From NCBI GenBank assembly GCA_945831575.1, contig CAMACX010000001.1, positions 62,001 to 126,000 of the forward strand: a DNA stretch of 64,000 bases, in the 5' to 3' direction. Positions 26,597 through 36,128 of the stretch are shown here, one piece after another. This DNA is from an uncultured Mediterranea sp. (GTDB lineage: Bacteria; Bacteroidota; Bacteroidia; Bacteroidales; Bacteroidaceae). The notes beneath the pieces are model-generated. The model saw nothing but the letters and a program-made list of their open reading frames with translations. It was not told the origin of the DNA and ran no database searches. The position numbers were made by a program, and so were the translations under genes. Positions within the stretch are counted from its first letter, which is position 1, and each line of letters opens with the position of its first letter.

Positions 26597-26630
26597 CAAA
26601 CTTACGAAAAAATAGAAGAATACGCACAAC
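26597..26630 (-). promoter_or_regulatory. Promoter of folP-cdaA
   Basis: The minus strand reads GTTG (26630-26627), 22 bp, then TAAGTTTG (26604-26597), 43 bp before the folP start codon. Confidence 0.45.
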
Positions 26631-26647
26631 TTTTCAAAAGAATGTGC

Positions 26648-26655
26648 TACTTTTG
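26648..26655 (+). promoter_or_regulatory. -7 box for murF
   Basis: TACTTTTG fits TAnnTTTG. Its distance (13 bp) from the ATG at 26668 would leave almost no leader, which favours the later murF start at 26683. No clear -33 element. Confidence 0.4.
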
Positions 26656-26682
26656 CACTGACATTAAATGAAAATTATACTC

Positions 26683-28050
26683 ATGACTGATATTCAAACG
26701 CTCTACAGCAGCTTTTTATCCTGCAGCTGCGTGACCACCGACAGCCGCAACTGTCCCCCTGACTCCCTGTTCATTGCCCTCAAAGGGGCTTCGTTCAATG
26801 GCAATGCCTTTGCCGCCAAGGCCCTGGAGGCTGGTAGCCGCTACGTGGTCATCGACGAACCGGCATACCTGCCTGAAGGTGACAACCGCTACCTGCTGGT
26901 GGAGGATGGCCTCCACGCCCTGCAGCAGCTGGCCAACTACCACCGCCGACAGCTCGCCACGCCCATCATCGGCATCACGGGTACCAACGGCAAGACCACA
27001 ACCAAGGAGCTGATCGCCGCCGTGCTGAAGCGTCAGCGCCATATCCTCTACACGGAGGGCAACCTGAACAACGCCATCGGGGTGCCGCTCACCCTGCTCC
27101 GCCTCAAGCCGGAGCATGAACTGGCCGTGGTGGAGATGGGTGCCAGCCATCCGGGGGATATCAAGGAGTTGGTGGAGATTGCCGAACCCGACTATGGGCT
27201 CATCACCAATGTGGGCAAGGCCCACCTGCAGGGCTTTGGCTCCCTGGAGGGGGTGATACGCACCAAGGGGGAGCTTTACGACTTCCTGCGTGCAAAGGAC
27301 CATGCCACCGTCTTCATCGACCACGACAACCCCTACCTGATGGCTATTGCAGAGGGTTTAAACCTGATATGCTATGGCCGAGAGGAAAACGCTTGCCAGG
27401 ACTCAGCTGGATGCGAGGGAATCGGCGCTCGCAGAGAGCGCAGCGAAGATGAGCAGTTGGCCATCAGCGGACACATCACGGGCAACTCGCCCTACCTCTC
27501 CCTCTGCTGGCACGAAGCCGGTAGCCGGGAGGAGCACCCGGTGCAAACCCTGCTCATCGGCGAATACAACTTCTGCAATGCCTTGGCTGCCATCACCATA
27601 GGCCGCCACTTCGGCATTGAGCCGCAGGAGATTGATGCGGCCCTCACCGCTTACACTCCGACCAACAACCGCTCGCAGCTGATGCAGACAGCGCGTAACA
27701 CCTTGATTATTGATGCCTACAACGCCAACCCCACCAGCATGATGGCGGCGCTGCGCAACTTCAGGAACATGCAAGCGGAGCAGAAGCTGTTGATACTGGG
27801 CGACATGCGCGAGCTGGGCGCAGAGAGTGCTGCCGAGCACCAACGGGTGGCTGACTACCTCATGGAGTGCGGCTTCGGACAAGTGATGCTCGTGGGCAGT
27901 GAGTTTGCCGCAGCGCGCCATTCCTACCCCACCTATCCTGATGTAGAGGCCCTGAAGGAGGTGCTTAGCGCCAACCCGCCACTAGGACAGACCATCCTCA
28001 TCAAAGGCTCCAACGGCATCCACCTGAATCGCCTCATCGAGCTGCTGTGA
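26683..28050 (+). CDS. murF: UDP-MurNAc-tripeptide--D-Ala-D-Ala ligase
   Basis: 455 aa from ATG at 26683 (MTDIQTLYSS); an ATG at 26668 would add five residues but lies too close to the promoter. Adds D-Ala-D-Ala to the UDP-MurNAc tripeptide in the cytoplasm. Motifs: CVTTDSRNCPPDSLFIALKG, the ATP loop [14 protein letters not shown] (near residue 90), EMGASHPGDI, NVGKAHLQGFGS and DAYNANPTSM. A stretch after CYGREEN (DNA about 27,380-27,460), rich in Glu, Arg and Gly, looks like an extra insertion. Located apart from the dcw cluster. Confidence 0.95.
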   Translation: MTDIQTLYSSFLSCSCVTTDSRNCPPDSLFIALKGASFNGNAFAAKALEAGSRYVVIDEPAYLPEGDNRYLLVEDGLHALQQLANYHRRQLATPIIGITGTNGKTTTKELIAAVLKRQRHILYTEGNLNNAIGVPLTLLRLKPEHELAVVEMGASHPGDIKELVEIAEPDYGLITNVGKAHLQGFGSLEGVIRTKGELYDFLRAKDHATVFIDHDNPYLMAIAEGLNLICYGREENACQDSAGCEGIGARRERSEDEQLAISGHITGNSPYLSLCWHEAGSREEHPVQTLLIGEYNFCNALAAITIGRHFGIEPQEIDAALTAYTPTNNRSQLMQTARNTLIIDAYNANPTSMMAALRNFRNMQAEQKLLILGDMRELGAESAAEHQRVADYLMECGFGQVMLVGSEFAAARHSYPTYPDVEALKEVLSANPPLGQTILIKGSNGIHLNRLIELL

Positions 28051-28181
28051 CCCCTCTGTTCCTCCTATATGAGTCCTAATTGCTCCTAATCATGAGCATG
28101 TCATGAAGTGTCACGATGGTTAATTGTCATTTGTCATTAAGAGGAGTAGAGTAAAATCATGCCTCTCAAATCCAAAATGCT

Positions 28182-28202
28182 TAATGACTAATGACTATTG
28201 AC
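28182..28202. repeat. Heptamer tandem repeat (TAATGAC) downstream of murF
   Basis: Three copies, TAATGAC, TAATGAC, TATTGAC, in the 240-bp convergent spacer between murF and the symporter gene. A looser pair, GTCATTTGTCATT, lies at about 28,127-28,139. No gene is seen in this spacer. Confidence 0.6.
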
Positions 28203-28290
28203 CATCATGACAAGGCTTTACAGACCTCAAAAAAAGATAATCCGTGCAAAATCTGTTCTATCCGTGAAAATCGGTGGTTCCCAGAGCGCA

Positions 28291-29658
28291 TTACCCGAAG
28301 ACGTGGAGCTGGTCGAGGAAGACGAGCGTGATGCCAATGGGGGCAACGTACTTCAGGCCTATCAGCAACACCCTGTAGATGTGTACTTTCAGGGTGCCAT
28401 GGTTGCTGATTTCCTCCCAGATGATCTGCTTATCGAGGTACCATCCAGCGAAAAGGGCGATGAAAAGGCCGCCGGCGGGCATCATAATCTTGGCCGTGAC
28501 AAAGTCAAACAGGTCGAAGAGCGTCATGCCAAAGAGCGTCAAGTGGCTGCCCACACCGAGGGAGAGCGAGCAGAGGATGCCCAATACCACACAGCAGGTG
28601 GTGACCAGTGTGGCAGCCTTCTTGCGGCTGAAGTTGAACTCCTCGTGCAGGTAAGCCGTGCCCACCTCATGGAGCGAGATGGTGGAGGTGAGCGCCGCCA
28701 AGGCCAGCAGCACGTAGAAGAGCAGCGAGAGCAGCATGGCCAGCAGGGGAAGAGCACCAAAGGCTTGCTGGAAGACGTTGGGCAGCGTGATGAAGAGCAA
28801 GCTGGGACCTGAGTCGGGACGGATACCCACCGAGAAGGCGGCAGGGAAGATGATGAATCCGGCCAGGATGGCCACGAGGGTGTCTATCACAGCTACATTG
28901 CACGCCGTACGGGGCAGCTTGGTGTCGCTGCGGAAATAGGAGGCGTAGGTGCAGAGGCAACCCATACCCAGGGAGAGCGAGAAGAAGGCCTGACCCATGG
29001 CGCCGAGCAACACCTTGCTATCCACCTTGCTGAAGTCAGGTTGCAGCAGGAAGCGTACCCCCTCGCCGGCGTTGGGCAGCGAGATGGAGCAGCAAGCCAG
29101 CACCAGGAGCAGGATGAAGAGTAGCGGCATCAGAATCTTGGAGGATCGCTCGATGCCCCGCTCCACCCCACGCACGATGATGATGTGGGTCAGCAGCACA
29201 AAGGCTATCGTCCACAGGGCGGGTCGCCACGGGTTGCTCACGAAGGTATTGAAGGTGGAGATGAACCCCTCCGTGCTCTGCCCGCTGAGCCCTCCGCTCA
29301 CCGCCTGCACAATGTACTCCAGCGTCCAGCCGGCCACCACGGAGTAGAAGCTGTAGATGAGGAATCCGCTCAGCACCCCGAGGCGACCCACCCATTTCCA
29401 TTGCGTGCCGGGAGAGAGGAGGCGGTATGCACCGGCCGTGTTGGCACGCGAGCGCCGTCCAATCAGGAATTCGGCAATCATGATGGGTATGCCCAGGGCT
29501 ATCACGCAACCTAAATATATAAGGATAAAGGCCGCACCACCGTGGTTGCCTGTCTCAAAAGGGAATCTCCAGATGTTGCCCAATCCTACCGCCGATCCGG
29601 CTGAGGCCAGGATGACACCTATCTTACTGCCAAAGTTGGCTCTATCGTTTTTAGTCAT
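28291..29658 (-). CDS. Sodium-dependent transporter, NSS (SLC6) family
   Basis: 455 aa with about 11-12 transmembrane helices, inner membrane. The N-terminus carries the NSS signature SAGSAVGLGNIWRFPF, with the unwound TM1 segment that binds substrate and sodium, then GGAAFILIYLG. Bacterial members such as LeuT, MhsT and TnaT carry amino acids with sodium; the substrate here cannot be read from sequence. Single gene with its own promoter, divergent from the VanZ-like gene. Confidence 0.93.
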   Translation of the reverse strand: MTKNDRANFGSKIGVILASAGSAVGLGNIWRFPFETGNHGGAAFILIYLGCVIALGIPIMIAEFLIGRRSRANTAGAYRLLSPGTQWKWVGRLGVLSGFLIYSFYSVVAGWTLEYIVQAVSGGLSGQSTEGFISTFNTFVSNPWRPALWTIAFVLLTHIIIVRGVERGIERSSKILMPLLFILLLVLACCSISLPNAGEGVRFLLQPDFSKVDSKVLLGAMGQAFFSLSLGMGCLCTYASYFRSDTKLPRTACNVAVIDTLVAILAGFIIFPAAFSVGIRPDSGPSLLFITLPNVFQQAFGALPLLAMLLSLLFYVLLALAALTSTISLHEVGTAYLHEEFNFSRKKAATLVTTCCVVLGILCSLSLGVGSHLTLFGMTLFDLFDFVTAKIMMPAGGLFIALFAGWYLDKQIIWEEISNHGTLKVHIYRVLLIGLKYVAPIGITLVFLDQLHVFG

Positions 29659-29687
29659 AATTAGGGAGTTTTAATCGCAAATCGACG

Positions 29688-29723
29688 CAAAGTTAGATAT
29701 TTTTCTTTATTTTTGCAGCCAAA
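29688..29723 (-). promoter_or_regulatory. Promoter of the NSS transporter gene
   Basis: The minus strand reads TTTG (29723-29720), 24 bp, then TAACTTTG (29695-29688), 30 bp before the start. The spacer is slightly long. Confidence 0.4.
29708..29715 (+). promoter_or_regulatory. -7 box for the VanZ-like gene
   Basis: TATTTTTG fits TAnnTTTG, 52 bp before the start. It overlaps the transporter promoter on the other strand. No -33 match. Confidence 0.33.
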
Positions 29724-29766
29724 ATAAAGGAAAAACTTCAGATGTTTCACTATTTATTGTAGTTGT

Positions 29767-30162
29767 ATGCTCTATTTTATCCGTAAATACCCCTTTTCGC
29801 TCGTGATTATCCTTGCCGTGACCTACCTCTCATTCTTCCAGCCGCCCTCGATGGATGACGAGCCGCTCTTCCAGTGGCCGCACCTCGACAAGGTGGTGCA
29901 TTGCTGCATGTACTTCGGCATGTCGGGGATGCTCTGGCTGGAGTTCATCCGCGCCCACCGGAGGCAGCAGGCCCCGTTGTGGCATGCCTGGATAGGGGCG
30001 GTGGCCTGTCCTGTGGCCTTCAGCGGCGTAGTGGAGCTGCTCCAGTCCTATTGCACCACCTACCGTGGCGGCGACTGGCTCGACTTTGCCGCCAACAGCG
30101 TAGGTGTCATGCTGGCCACGGCCCTTGCGCTGAGCTATATCCGCAGGACAAGAAAGGCTTAA
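29767..30162 (+). CDS. VanZ-like small membrane protein
   Basis: 131 aa with about four transmembrane helices. Family features are the HLDKVVHCCMYFGMSGMLW segment, VELLQSYCTTYRGGDWLDFAANSVGVMLA and a basic C-terminus. VanZ-like proteins are widespread inner-membrane proteins of uncertain function; in enterococci VanZ gives teicoplanin resistance, but no such inference is justified here. It is followed 40 bp later by the helix-hairpin-helix gene. Confidence 0.85.
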   Translation: MLYFIRKYPFSLVIILAVTYLSFFQPPSMDDEPLFQWPHLDKVVHCCMYFGMSGMLWLEFIRAHRRQQAPLWHAWIGAVACPVAFSGVVELLQSYCTTYRGGDWLDFAANSVGVMLATALALSYIRRTRKA

Positions 30163-30202
30163 TATTGATTATACTAGTTGTTATCTTTTGTATTTAGTTT
30201 AA

Positions 30203-31279
30203 ATGCTCCGTCTGCTGAAGAACTTCCTGCTTTACACCCCCACTGAGCGGAGAGGCATCCTGCTTCTGATATGCCTCATCGCCCTGACGGTGGGCGGAGG
30301 TTGGTGGTGGAGGTCTAATCAGATGCAACAGCCTGTAGAAGAGAGGAGCGACTCGCTCATCAGCCATTTCACAGACTCCATACAAAGCGTTACAGGCACA
30401 GGAAGAGAGCGCGGCAAACGGATTCAAAGCCTACAGCAAACGGGTGACAATACATCCTTCGGTGGCAACACGACTTACAGTGCTGACACACTCTTCGCCT
30501 TCAATCCCAACGAGGCCGACTCTGTCACCTTAGTGCGCCTGGGGTTCACTCCCTGGATGGCTCGCAATCTGCTGAAATACCGTGCCAAGGGAGGACGTTT
30601 CCGCCGAACGGTAGATTTACGCAAGCTTTACGGCATGACCGAGACGCTCTATACCCGCCTCGCACCCTACGTCACCATTCCGGTAGAGGAGCAGATTGCC
30701 CGCTCTGCACATGGGCCGATGCAACAAGGTTCTTCGAGCCAGGAGGAGCGGCGCACGGCAAAGCACGACTCGCAAAGTACGGAGCAACCCTCACATAGAG
30801 TAGAACGGCCCTCACAAAGTACGGAGCAGCCCTCGGTCTATCTGCCCTTTACTGACAGCCTCTATACCCGTGTGGAGAAATACCCTAAGGGGACGCGCAT
30901 CGAACTGAACTGGGCTGACACCACCGAGCTGAAAAAGATACCTGGCATAGGCAGCTACACGGCCAGACGCATCGCAACGTACAGAGAGAAGATGGGCGGA
31001 TTCGTCCGTATGGAACAACTCCGGGAAATCAGGCTCAACGATGAGGTGCTTGAACCCTGGTTTACGATTGACACCACAGCCATCCAGCCCCTACGAGTCA
31101 ACCACCTTACCATGAAGCAGTTGCTGTCCCATCCCTACCTCAACTACCGCCAGTCAAGGGCCATCGTGCAATACCGTGAACGGCATGGTGCCATTCCCTC
31201 CCTGGATGCCATGCGCGGATGGGAGGAGTTTACGGCCAACGAGCTGAAGCGCGTGGCACCCTACCTCAGCTTCGAATAG
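30203..31279 (+). CDS. Membrane-anchored helix-hairpin-helix (ComEA-like) protein
   Basis: 358 aa. One transmembrane helix (about residues 18-36, ending GGGWWW), a low-complexity Ser/Gln-rich linker with near repeats (QSTEQPSHRVERPSQSTEQPS) and two or three helix-hairpin-helix units. These are FNPNEADSVTLVRLGF...LLKYRAKGG, then LNWADTTELKKIPGIGSYTARRIATYREKMGGF, and a third around NYRQSRAIVQYRERHG. KIPGIGSYTARRI is the canonical DNA-backbone-binding hairpin. The layout resembles ComEA, the periplasmic DNA receptor of natural transformation, but the role in Bacteroidales is unproven. Confidence 0.85.
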   Translation: MLRLLKNFLLYTPTERRGILLLICLIALTVGGGWWWRSNQMQQPVEERSDSLISHFTDSIQSVTGTGRERGKRIQSLQQTGDNTSFGGNTTYSADTLFAFNPNEADSVTLVRLGFTPWMARNLLKYRAKGGRFRRTVDLRKLYGMTETLYTRLAPYVTIPVEEQIARSAHGPMQQGSSSQEERRTAKHDSQSTEQPSHRVERPSQSTEQPSVYLPFTDSLYTRVEKYPKGTRIELNWADTTELKKIPGIGSYTARRIATYREKMGGFVRMEQLREIRLNDEVLEPWFTIDTTAIQPLRVNHLTMKQLLSHPYLNYRQSRAIVQYRERHGAIPSLDAMRGWEEFTANELKRVAPYLSFE

Positions 31280-31292
31280 TGCGCCCCCCAGC

Positions 31293-31949
31293 TCACTTCT
31301 GGATAACTCCATCCACGATATGGATGGTGCGGTCGGTCATCTGAGCAAGCCCTTCGTCGTGGGTCACGATGACGAACGTCTGCCCCAATTGCTTCCTCAG
31401 GTCGAAGAAGAGACGGTAGAGTTCCTCCTTGTTGTGGGTGTCCAAACTGCCCGAAGGTTCGTCAGCCAGTACCACATCAGGACGGTTGATGAGTGCGCGA
31501 GCCACAGCCACCCGCTGCTTCTCACCACCCGAAAGCTCGTTGGGCTTGTGTCCTTCGCGCCCTGACAGCCCCATCATGTCCAATAGTTCGTGGGCCCTGG
31601 TTTCGGCCTCGCGGCGCGACGTACCAGCGATAAAGGCAGGTATCATCACGTTCTCCAGGGCTGTAAACTCGGGCAGAAGCTGATGAAACTGAAACACAAA
31701 GCCGATGTGGCGGTTGCGGAAGGCAGCCAGTTCACGCTCCTTGAGCTGCTCCACGGCTTTGCCGTCAATCAGCACACGACCGGCATCTGGTCGGTCGAGG
31801 GTACCCATGATCTGCAACAGGGTAGTCTTGCCGGCACCACTCGGCCCGATAATGCTCACCACCTCACCCCGCTCCACCTGCAGGTCAACGCCTTTAAGCA
31901 CCTGCAGCGAACCGAAACTTTTCGTTATTCCTTGTAAATCAATCATCAT
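31293..31949 (-). CDS. lolD: ABC transporter ATP-binding protein, LolD-like
   Basis: 218 aa. Walker [10 protein letters not shown] (about 35-43), Q-loop [11 protein letters not shown], signature [15 protein letters not shown], Walker [13 protein letters not shown] and the switch His in [10 protein letters not shown] are all present. It belongs to the LolD/MacB group, which drives lipoprotein release from the inner membrane or related export. No permease gene is adjacent, so the assignment to LolD rests on sequence and the typical pairing with tcdA in Bacteroidales. Relevant because this window encodes five surface lipoproteins. Two ATGs at 31949 and 31946 are possible starts. Confidence 0.85.
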   Translation of the reverse strand: MMIDLQGITKSFGSLQVLKGVDLQVERGEVVSIIGPSGAGKTTLLQIMGTLDRPDAGRVLIDGKAVEQLKERELAAFRNRHIGFVFQFHQLLPEFTALENVMIPAFIAGTSRREAETRAHELLDMMGLSGREGHKPNELSGGEKQRVAVARALINRPDVVLADEPSGSLDTHNKEELYRLFFDLRKQLGQTFVIVTHDEGLAQMTDRTIHIVDGVIQK

Positions 31950-32040
31950 CGCGTCAAATATATCATTTTATAAGTTTTGCAAGTCAGGAACTTTTTCTCA
32001 GTGAACAAGTTGACAAGTAAACGAGTAGCTAGGTATATCC

Positions 32041-32775
32041 TTATTTTGTCAGATTCCGGATAACGTACTCAGCCAGGTAGCAACCAAACACGGCTGGCAT
32101 GTAACTCACTGTGCCACAGGTCGATTTCTTATTCTGCTCCTCATCGGTAAGGATGATGGCCCTACGGTCGGCCTGCTCGGTACTGAAGACCACAGGCAGC
32201 TTGCGCTTCACGCCCATCTGTTGCAGTCGCTTGCGCACGGCCTTGCTCAATCCGCAATGGTAGGTCTCCGAGATGTCAGCAAAGCGCACCTGGGTGATAT
32301 CGCTCTTGGCTCCTGCCCCCATACTCGACACAATCTTGATCTTCCGCCGCAAAGCCTCGGCTATGAGGTGGCACTTGGGAGCCAGGGTGTCAATGGCATC
32401 GACCACAAAGTCGGGTTGCTCCTCATCGAGCAGGGCAGGGATGGCCTCATCTTTCAAGAAGACGGGCAGAATCCGCAAACGAAGTTCGGGGTTAATCTCG
32501 CGGAAGCGCTGAGCCAGCACCTCCACCTTAGGACGGCCCAGGGTGGCGTGTGTGGCAGGCAGCTGACGGTTGATGTTGGTGGGCTGTACGGTGTCCGCAT
32601 CCACCAGGGTGAGTTGTCCCACGCCGGCACGGCAGAGCATCTCGGCTGCATAGGCCCCCACACCTCCTACGCCCACCACAAGCACACGAGCCGTGGCCAG
32701 GCGAAGCATCTTCTCCTCGCCCAGCAACAACTGCGTGCGCTGCTGCCATTCAGGATATTGTAAGTTCATCATCAT
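32041..32775 (-). CDS. tcdA: tRNA threonylcarbamoyladenosine dehydratase (ThiF/E1-like)
   Basis: 244 aa. Cyclises t6A at tRNA position 37 to ct6A in an ATP-dependent reaction. The nucleotide-binding loop VVGVGGVGAYAAEML lies near residue 33, followed by LVDADTVQPTNINRQ, DAIDTLAPK and SSMGAGAKSD. The C-terminal STCGTVSYMPAVFGCYLA, with a conserved Cys, is family-typical. Three consecutive ATGs (32775, 32772, 32769) leave the exact start open. It lies 91 bp before the LolD-like gene on the same strand. Confidence 0.92.
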   Translation of the reverse strand: MMMNLQYPEWQQRTQLLLGEEKMLRLATARVLVVGVGGVGAYAAEMLCRAGVGQLTLVDADTVQPTNINRQLPATHATLGRPKVEVLAQRFREINPELRLRILPVFLKDEAIPALLDEEQPDFVVDAIDTLAPKCHLIAEALRRKIKIVSSMGAGAKSDITQVRFADISETYHCGLSKAVRKRLQQMGVKRKLPVVFSTEQADRRAIILTDEEQNKKSTCGTVSYMPAVFGCYLAEYVIRNLTK

Positions 32776-32805
32776 CTAATATATAAAGGTAAGCCACATT
32801 AAACA

Positions 32806-32836
32806 ATCACTAATCACTAAACACTAAACACTAATC
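32806..32836. repeat. Heptamer tandem repeat (ATCACTA/AACACTA) between tcdA and the antiporter gene
   Basis: Two copies of ATCACTA, then two of AACACTA and a partial unit, ending at the antiporter stop codon. On the opposite strand the units read TAGTGAT/TAGTGTT, identical to the array at 24854-24885. Confidence 0.75.
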
Positions 32837-32837
32837 C

Positions 32838-34913
32838 CTACCCACGGTGTCCTCCGGGGGCAAAGAGCGAGACATTCTCCTGCGGGTCGCCATATTGGTC
32901 GGGGTAGAGCAGCAGTACGCTGTTGTTGTTGAAATTGTGCGAAATCTGGTCAGGTAGGCGCTCGAAGAGGGGTGAATAGGAGATGAAGCCGCGTCGGGCA
33001 CTCACCACGACGAGCAGGTGATCGTAATCGACGTGCGAAGTGAGCATCAGCAGGTCGCCCCAGTCATCCATCACGGCAAACTCTGTGCGGAGGCTGTCGT
33101 GCTTGCTGTGGATGTATGTCGCAATGTAGTGTCCCGTCTCGGCGTGGGTATAGAACTCCATCCGACAACCCAGCTGCTCACCCATGCGGCAGATGTGCTC
33201 CAGCCACTTGTAGAAGCCCACCTCATACTCCGCTTTGGGGGGAATGGCCAGCACCACCTTGCGCCACGTGTTGGGCGGCATGAGGCTCCGCAGGATCATC
33301 ACCTCGCGGTGGGTGCCCTTGAGCAGGTTCTCACCAATCATGCCGAAGAAGTTGTCAGCGATGTTCGACTGATGGTGAAGGCCGATGACCACCTCGCCCA
33401 CCTCCTGCTCGCGCATGGTGTGGATGATGCCCGAGGCCACGTTGTTGCTCACACGGCTCATGGTCTTCATCTTCACGTCAGCGGCCAGGGCGATGCTCAC
33501 GGCCCGCTCCAGGTTGACCTTGCCCTGCTGGCGCTTACGGTTGTCGCGGTCGTCGTCATAGGAGACGGTCAAGCCGAGCAATCCGTCAGGTATCTGGGGG
33601 TTGCGTATCATGATGGCAAACTCGGTCAGCATATCCACGGTCATCGGGTTGGAGTAGGTGATGAGGCAGCGGCCGTGGTTACTGCCCCGGTTGCCTTCGA
33701 GCGAGGCCTCGGCCATGGCTATCTCACGCGAGGCACTCTCCGTGGCCAGGGAGCTGATGATGCAAGATGCGAGGATGACCATCACCGTACCATTGAGCAC
33801 CACGTCGTCCATCAGGCATACACCCGGGGCAATCTCCAGCTTGGTGCCAATCATCACCATAGCCAACGCACCGGCCGCATGGGCATTGGTCAAGCCAAAC
33901 ATCATCCGTCGCGAGAGCCGGTCCATACGGAGCATCTTCTGCGTGAGCCAGGCAGCCAGCCACTTGGTCAGCACCGCTGTGAGCACCATCACGAGCACCA
34001 CCTTGAGCGTGGCCCAACCCGAGAAGAGTACACGCACATTGATGAGCATGCCCACACCTATCAGGAAGTAAGGGATGAAGAGGGCGTTGCCCACAAACTC
34101 GATGCGGTTCATCAGGGGCGACACCTTGGGCACCAGGCGGTTGATGACCAATCCGGCCAGGAAGGCACCCAGCAATCCTTCCAACCCGGCCAACTCGGCC
34201 AGGGCGGCACTCAGGAAGACCAGAGCCAATACGAAGATGTACTGCATCACGCTGTCGTTGTAGCGACGGAAGAAGGCCCTTCCGATACGCGGAAAGGCGT
34301 AGATGACGAAGGCTCCGTAGCAGACAAACTTCAGGATGAAGAGCAGCCAGAACCAGCCGCTGTCACCCTGTGTCTGTGCCCCCACAATGCCGGCCAGGAT
34401 AAGCAATGAGACGAAGGCGGCAAAGGCCGTAGCCACCACCGAGAGCACCACGCTGACCTGCTTGCCCATGCCGTAACGCCCCACGATGGGATAGGCCACC
34501 AGCGTATGGGAGGCGAAGATACAGGCCAGCAGGAGCGAGGTGAGCCAGGAGTAGTCGAGCACGTAGCGCCCGGCCAGCAAACCGGTGCCAAAGGGCACGA
34601 TGAAGGTCATCCAGCCGAAGAAGAGCCCCCGTCGCCCATGGCGGGCAAAGTGCCCCATGTCCATCTCCAACCCAGCCAGGAACATAATGTAGTAGATACC
34701 CACCTTGCCAAAGAGTTCGAAACTGCTGTCGCGTTCCAGCACATTGAGACCATGCTGCCCTACCAGCACCCCCGCCACAATCAGGCCGATGATGTGGGGG
34801 ATGCGCAGCCGGCTGAGCAGCATGGGTGCAAAAAGTATCATCACCAACACGAGGAAGAATATCCACGTCGGGTCGGTAATGGGCAGTTGCAAACTACTTA
34901 AAAACCAAGGCAT
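32838..34913 (-). CDS. Kef-type cation:proton antiporter with cytoplasmic stress-protein-like tail
   Basis: 691 aa from ATG at 34913 (MPWFLSSLQL); a frame from 34961 would add 16 poorly supported residues. The N-terminal 400 residues form a CPA2 antiporter domain with about 12 helices (LSRLRIPHIIGLIVAGVLVG, IYYIMFLAGLEMDM, ELAGLEGLLGAFLAGLVINR). The remainder (about 430-690) is soluble, with GEVVIGLHHQSNI, LLKGTHREVMILRS and YDHLLVVVSARRG, resembling tandem universal-stress-protein folds rather than a TrkA-N domain. It exchanges Na+ or K+ for protons in the inner membrane; the ion cannot be told. Confidence 0.88.
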   Translation of the reverse strand: MPWFLSSLQLPITDPTWIFFLVLVMILFAPMLLSRLRIPHIIGLIVAGVLVGQHGLNVLERDSSFELFGKVGIYYIMFLAGLEMDMGHFARHGRRGLFFGWMTFIVPFGTGLLAGRYVLDYSWLTSLLLACIFASHTLVAYPIVGRYGMGKQVSVVLSVVATAFAAFVSLLILAGIVGAQTQGDSGWFWLLFILKFVCYGAFVIYAFPRIGRAFFRRYNDSVMQYIFVLALVFLSAALAELAGLEGLLGAFLAGLVINRLVPKVSPLMNRIEFVGNALFIPYFLIGVGMLINVRVLFSGWATLKVVLVMVLTAVLTKWLAAWLTQKMLRMDRLSRRMMFGLTNAHAAGALAMVMIGTKLEIAPGVCLMDDVVLNGTVMVILASCIISSLATESASREIAMAEASLEGNRGSNHGRCLITYSNPMTVDMLTEFAIMIRNPQIPDGLLGLTVSYDDDRDNRKRQQGKVNLERAVSIALAADVKMKTMSRVSNNVASGIIHTMREQEVGEVVIGLHHQSNIADNFFGMIGENLLKGTHREVMILRSLMPPNTWRKVVLAIPPKAEYEVGFYKWLEHICRMGEQLGCRMEFYTHAETGHYIATYIHSKHDSLRTEFAVMDDWGDLLMLTSHVDYDHLLVVVSARRGFISYSPLFERLPDQISHNFNNNSVLLLYPDQYGDPQENVSLFAPGGHRG

Positions 34914-34990
34914 AGGCGACAAAATATAATTTTTGCTGCAAAATAACGAAAAATATTTCACTTTCTGGTTCTAAATCGCACAAATTGTTA

Positions 34991-34998
34991 TACATTTG
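34991..34998 (+). promoter_or_regulatory. -7 box for asd
   Basis: TACATTTG fits TAnnTTTG, 83 bp before the asd start. The -33 position has only a weak match. Confidence 0.4.
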
Positions 34999-35081
34999 CA
35001 CCCGTTTTTTGAAGAAAGCCAATAAAAGAGACTTTTTTGACACAAAAAACATCATATTAATCACAACTTAAAACGTAAAAA

Positions 35082-36092
35082 ATGAAAGTAGCAATTGTTG
35101 GAGCAAGCGGAGCCGTGGGACAAGAGTTCCTGCGAGTGCTCGATGAAAGAAATTTCCCCGTGGACGAGTTAGTATTGTTTGGTTCGAAACGCAGCGCAGG
35201 CACGAAATACACCTTCCGCGGTAAACAGATCGAGGTCAAACTCCTACAGCACAACGATGATTTCAAAGGGGTAGATGTAGCCTTCACTTCCGCAGGCGCA
35301 GGTACTTCGAAGGAGTTTGCCGAGACCATCACCAAGTACGGAGCCGTGATGATTGACAACAGCAGCGCCTTCCGCATGGATGCCGATGTGCCCCTGGTTG
35401 TACCTGAGGTCAACGCCGCCGATGCCCTGGAGCGTCCGCGTGGCATCATAGCCAACCCCAACTGCACCACCATCCAGATGGTCGTAGCCCTCAAGGCCAT
35501 TGAGCAGCTGAGCCACATCAAGACCGTGCATGTATCAACCTACCAGGCCGCCAGTGGTGCCGGAGCTGCCGCCATGGCTGAGCTCTACGAGCAATACCGT
35601 CAGGTGCTGGCCGGTGAACCCGTGAAGGTGGAGAAGTTTGCCTACCAGCTGGCCTTCAACCTCATCCCGCAGATTGACGTCTTCACCGACAACGGTTACA
35701 CCAAGGAGGAGATGAAGATGTACAACGAGACACGCAAGATCATGCACAGCGACGTGCGCGTGAGTGCCACCTGTGTGCGCGTACCGGCCCTGCGCTCTCA
35801 CTCTGAGAGCATCTGGGTTGAGACCGAGCGCCCCATCAGCGTGGAGGAGGCCCGCGAAGCCTTTGCCAAGGGCGAGGGAGTCGTCCTCATGGACAACCCG
35901 GCTGAGAAGGAGTACCCCATGCCGCTCTTCCTGGCTGGCAAGGACCCCGTCTATGTGGGCCGCATACGCAAGGACCTGAGCAACGACAACGGACTCACCT
36001 TCTGGATCGTAGGCGACCAGATCAAGAAGGGCGCAGCCCTCAACGCCGTGCAGATTGCCGAATACCTCATCAAGGTGGGCAACCTGAAGTAA
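35082..36092 (+). CDS. asd: Aspartate-semialdehyde dehydrogenase
   Basis: 336 aa. Reduces aspartyl phosphate to aspartate semialdehyde with NADPH, the branch point to lysine, diaminopimelate, threonine and methionine. The nucleotide loop [11 protein letters not shown] is at residues 6-16, and [10 protein letters not shown] carries the active-site Cys128. [10 protein letters not shown] and [13 protein letters not shown] are also typical. Single gene with a strong terminator. It supplies the precursor of meso-diaminopimelate used by murE in this window. Confidence 0.97.
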   Translation: MKVAIVGASGAVGQEFLRVLDERNFPVDELVLFGSKRSAGTKYTFRGKQIEVKLLQHNDDFKGVDVAFTSAGAGTSKEFAETITKYGAVMIDNSSAFRMDADVPLVVPEVNAADALERPRGIIANPNCTTIQMVVALKAIEQLSHIKTVHVSTYQAASGAGAAAMAELYEQYRQVLAGEPVKVEKFAYQLAFNLIPQIDVFTDNGYTKEEMKMYNETRKIMHSDVRVSATCVRVPALRSHSESIWVETERPISVEEAREAFAKGEGVVLMDNPAEKEYPMPLFLAGKDPVYVGRIRKDLSNDNGLTFWIVGDQIKKGAALNAVQIAEYLIKVGNLK

Positions 36093-36128
36093 GCTTCCTG
36101 TAGCAAAAACAGTAGAAGTCATCATACC

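Noticed and set aside
33018..34409. 463-aa open frame opposite the antiporter
   Set aside because: Antisense shadow with His/Gln-rich composition typical of reversed GC-rich coding DNA.
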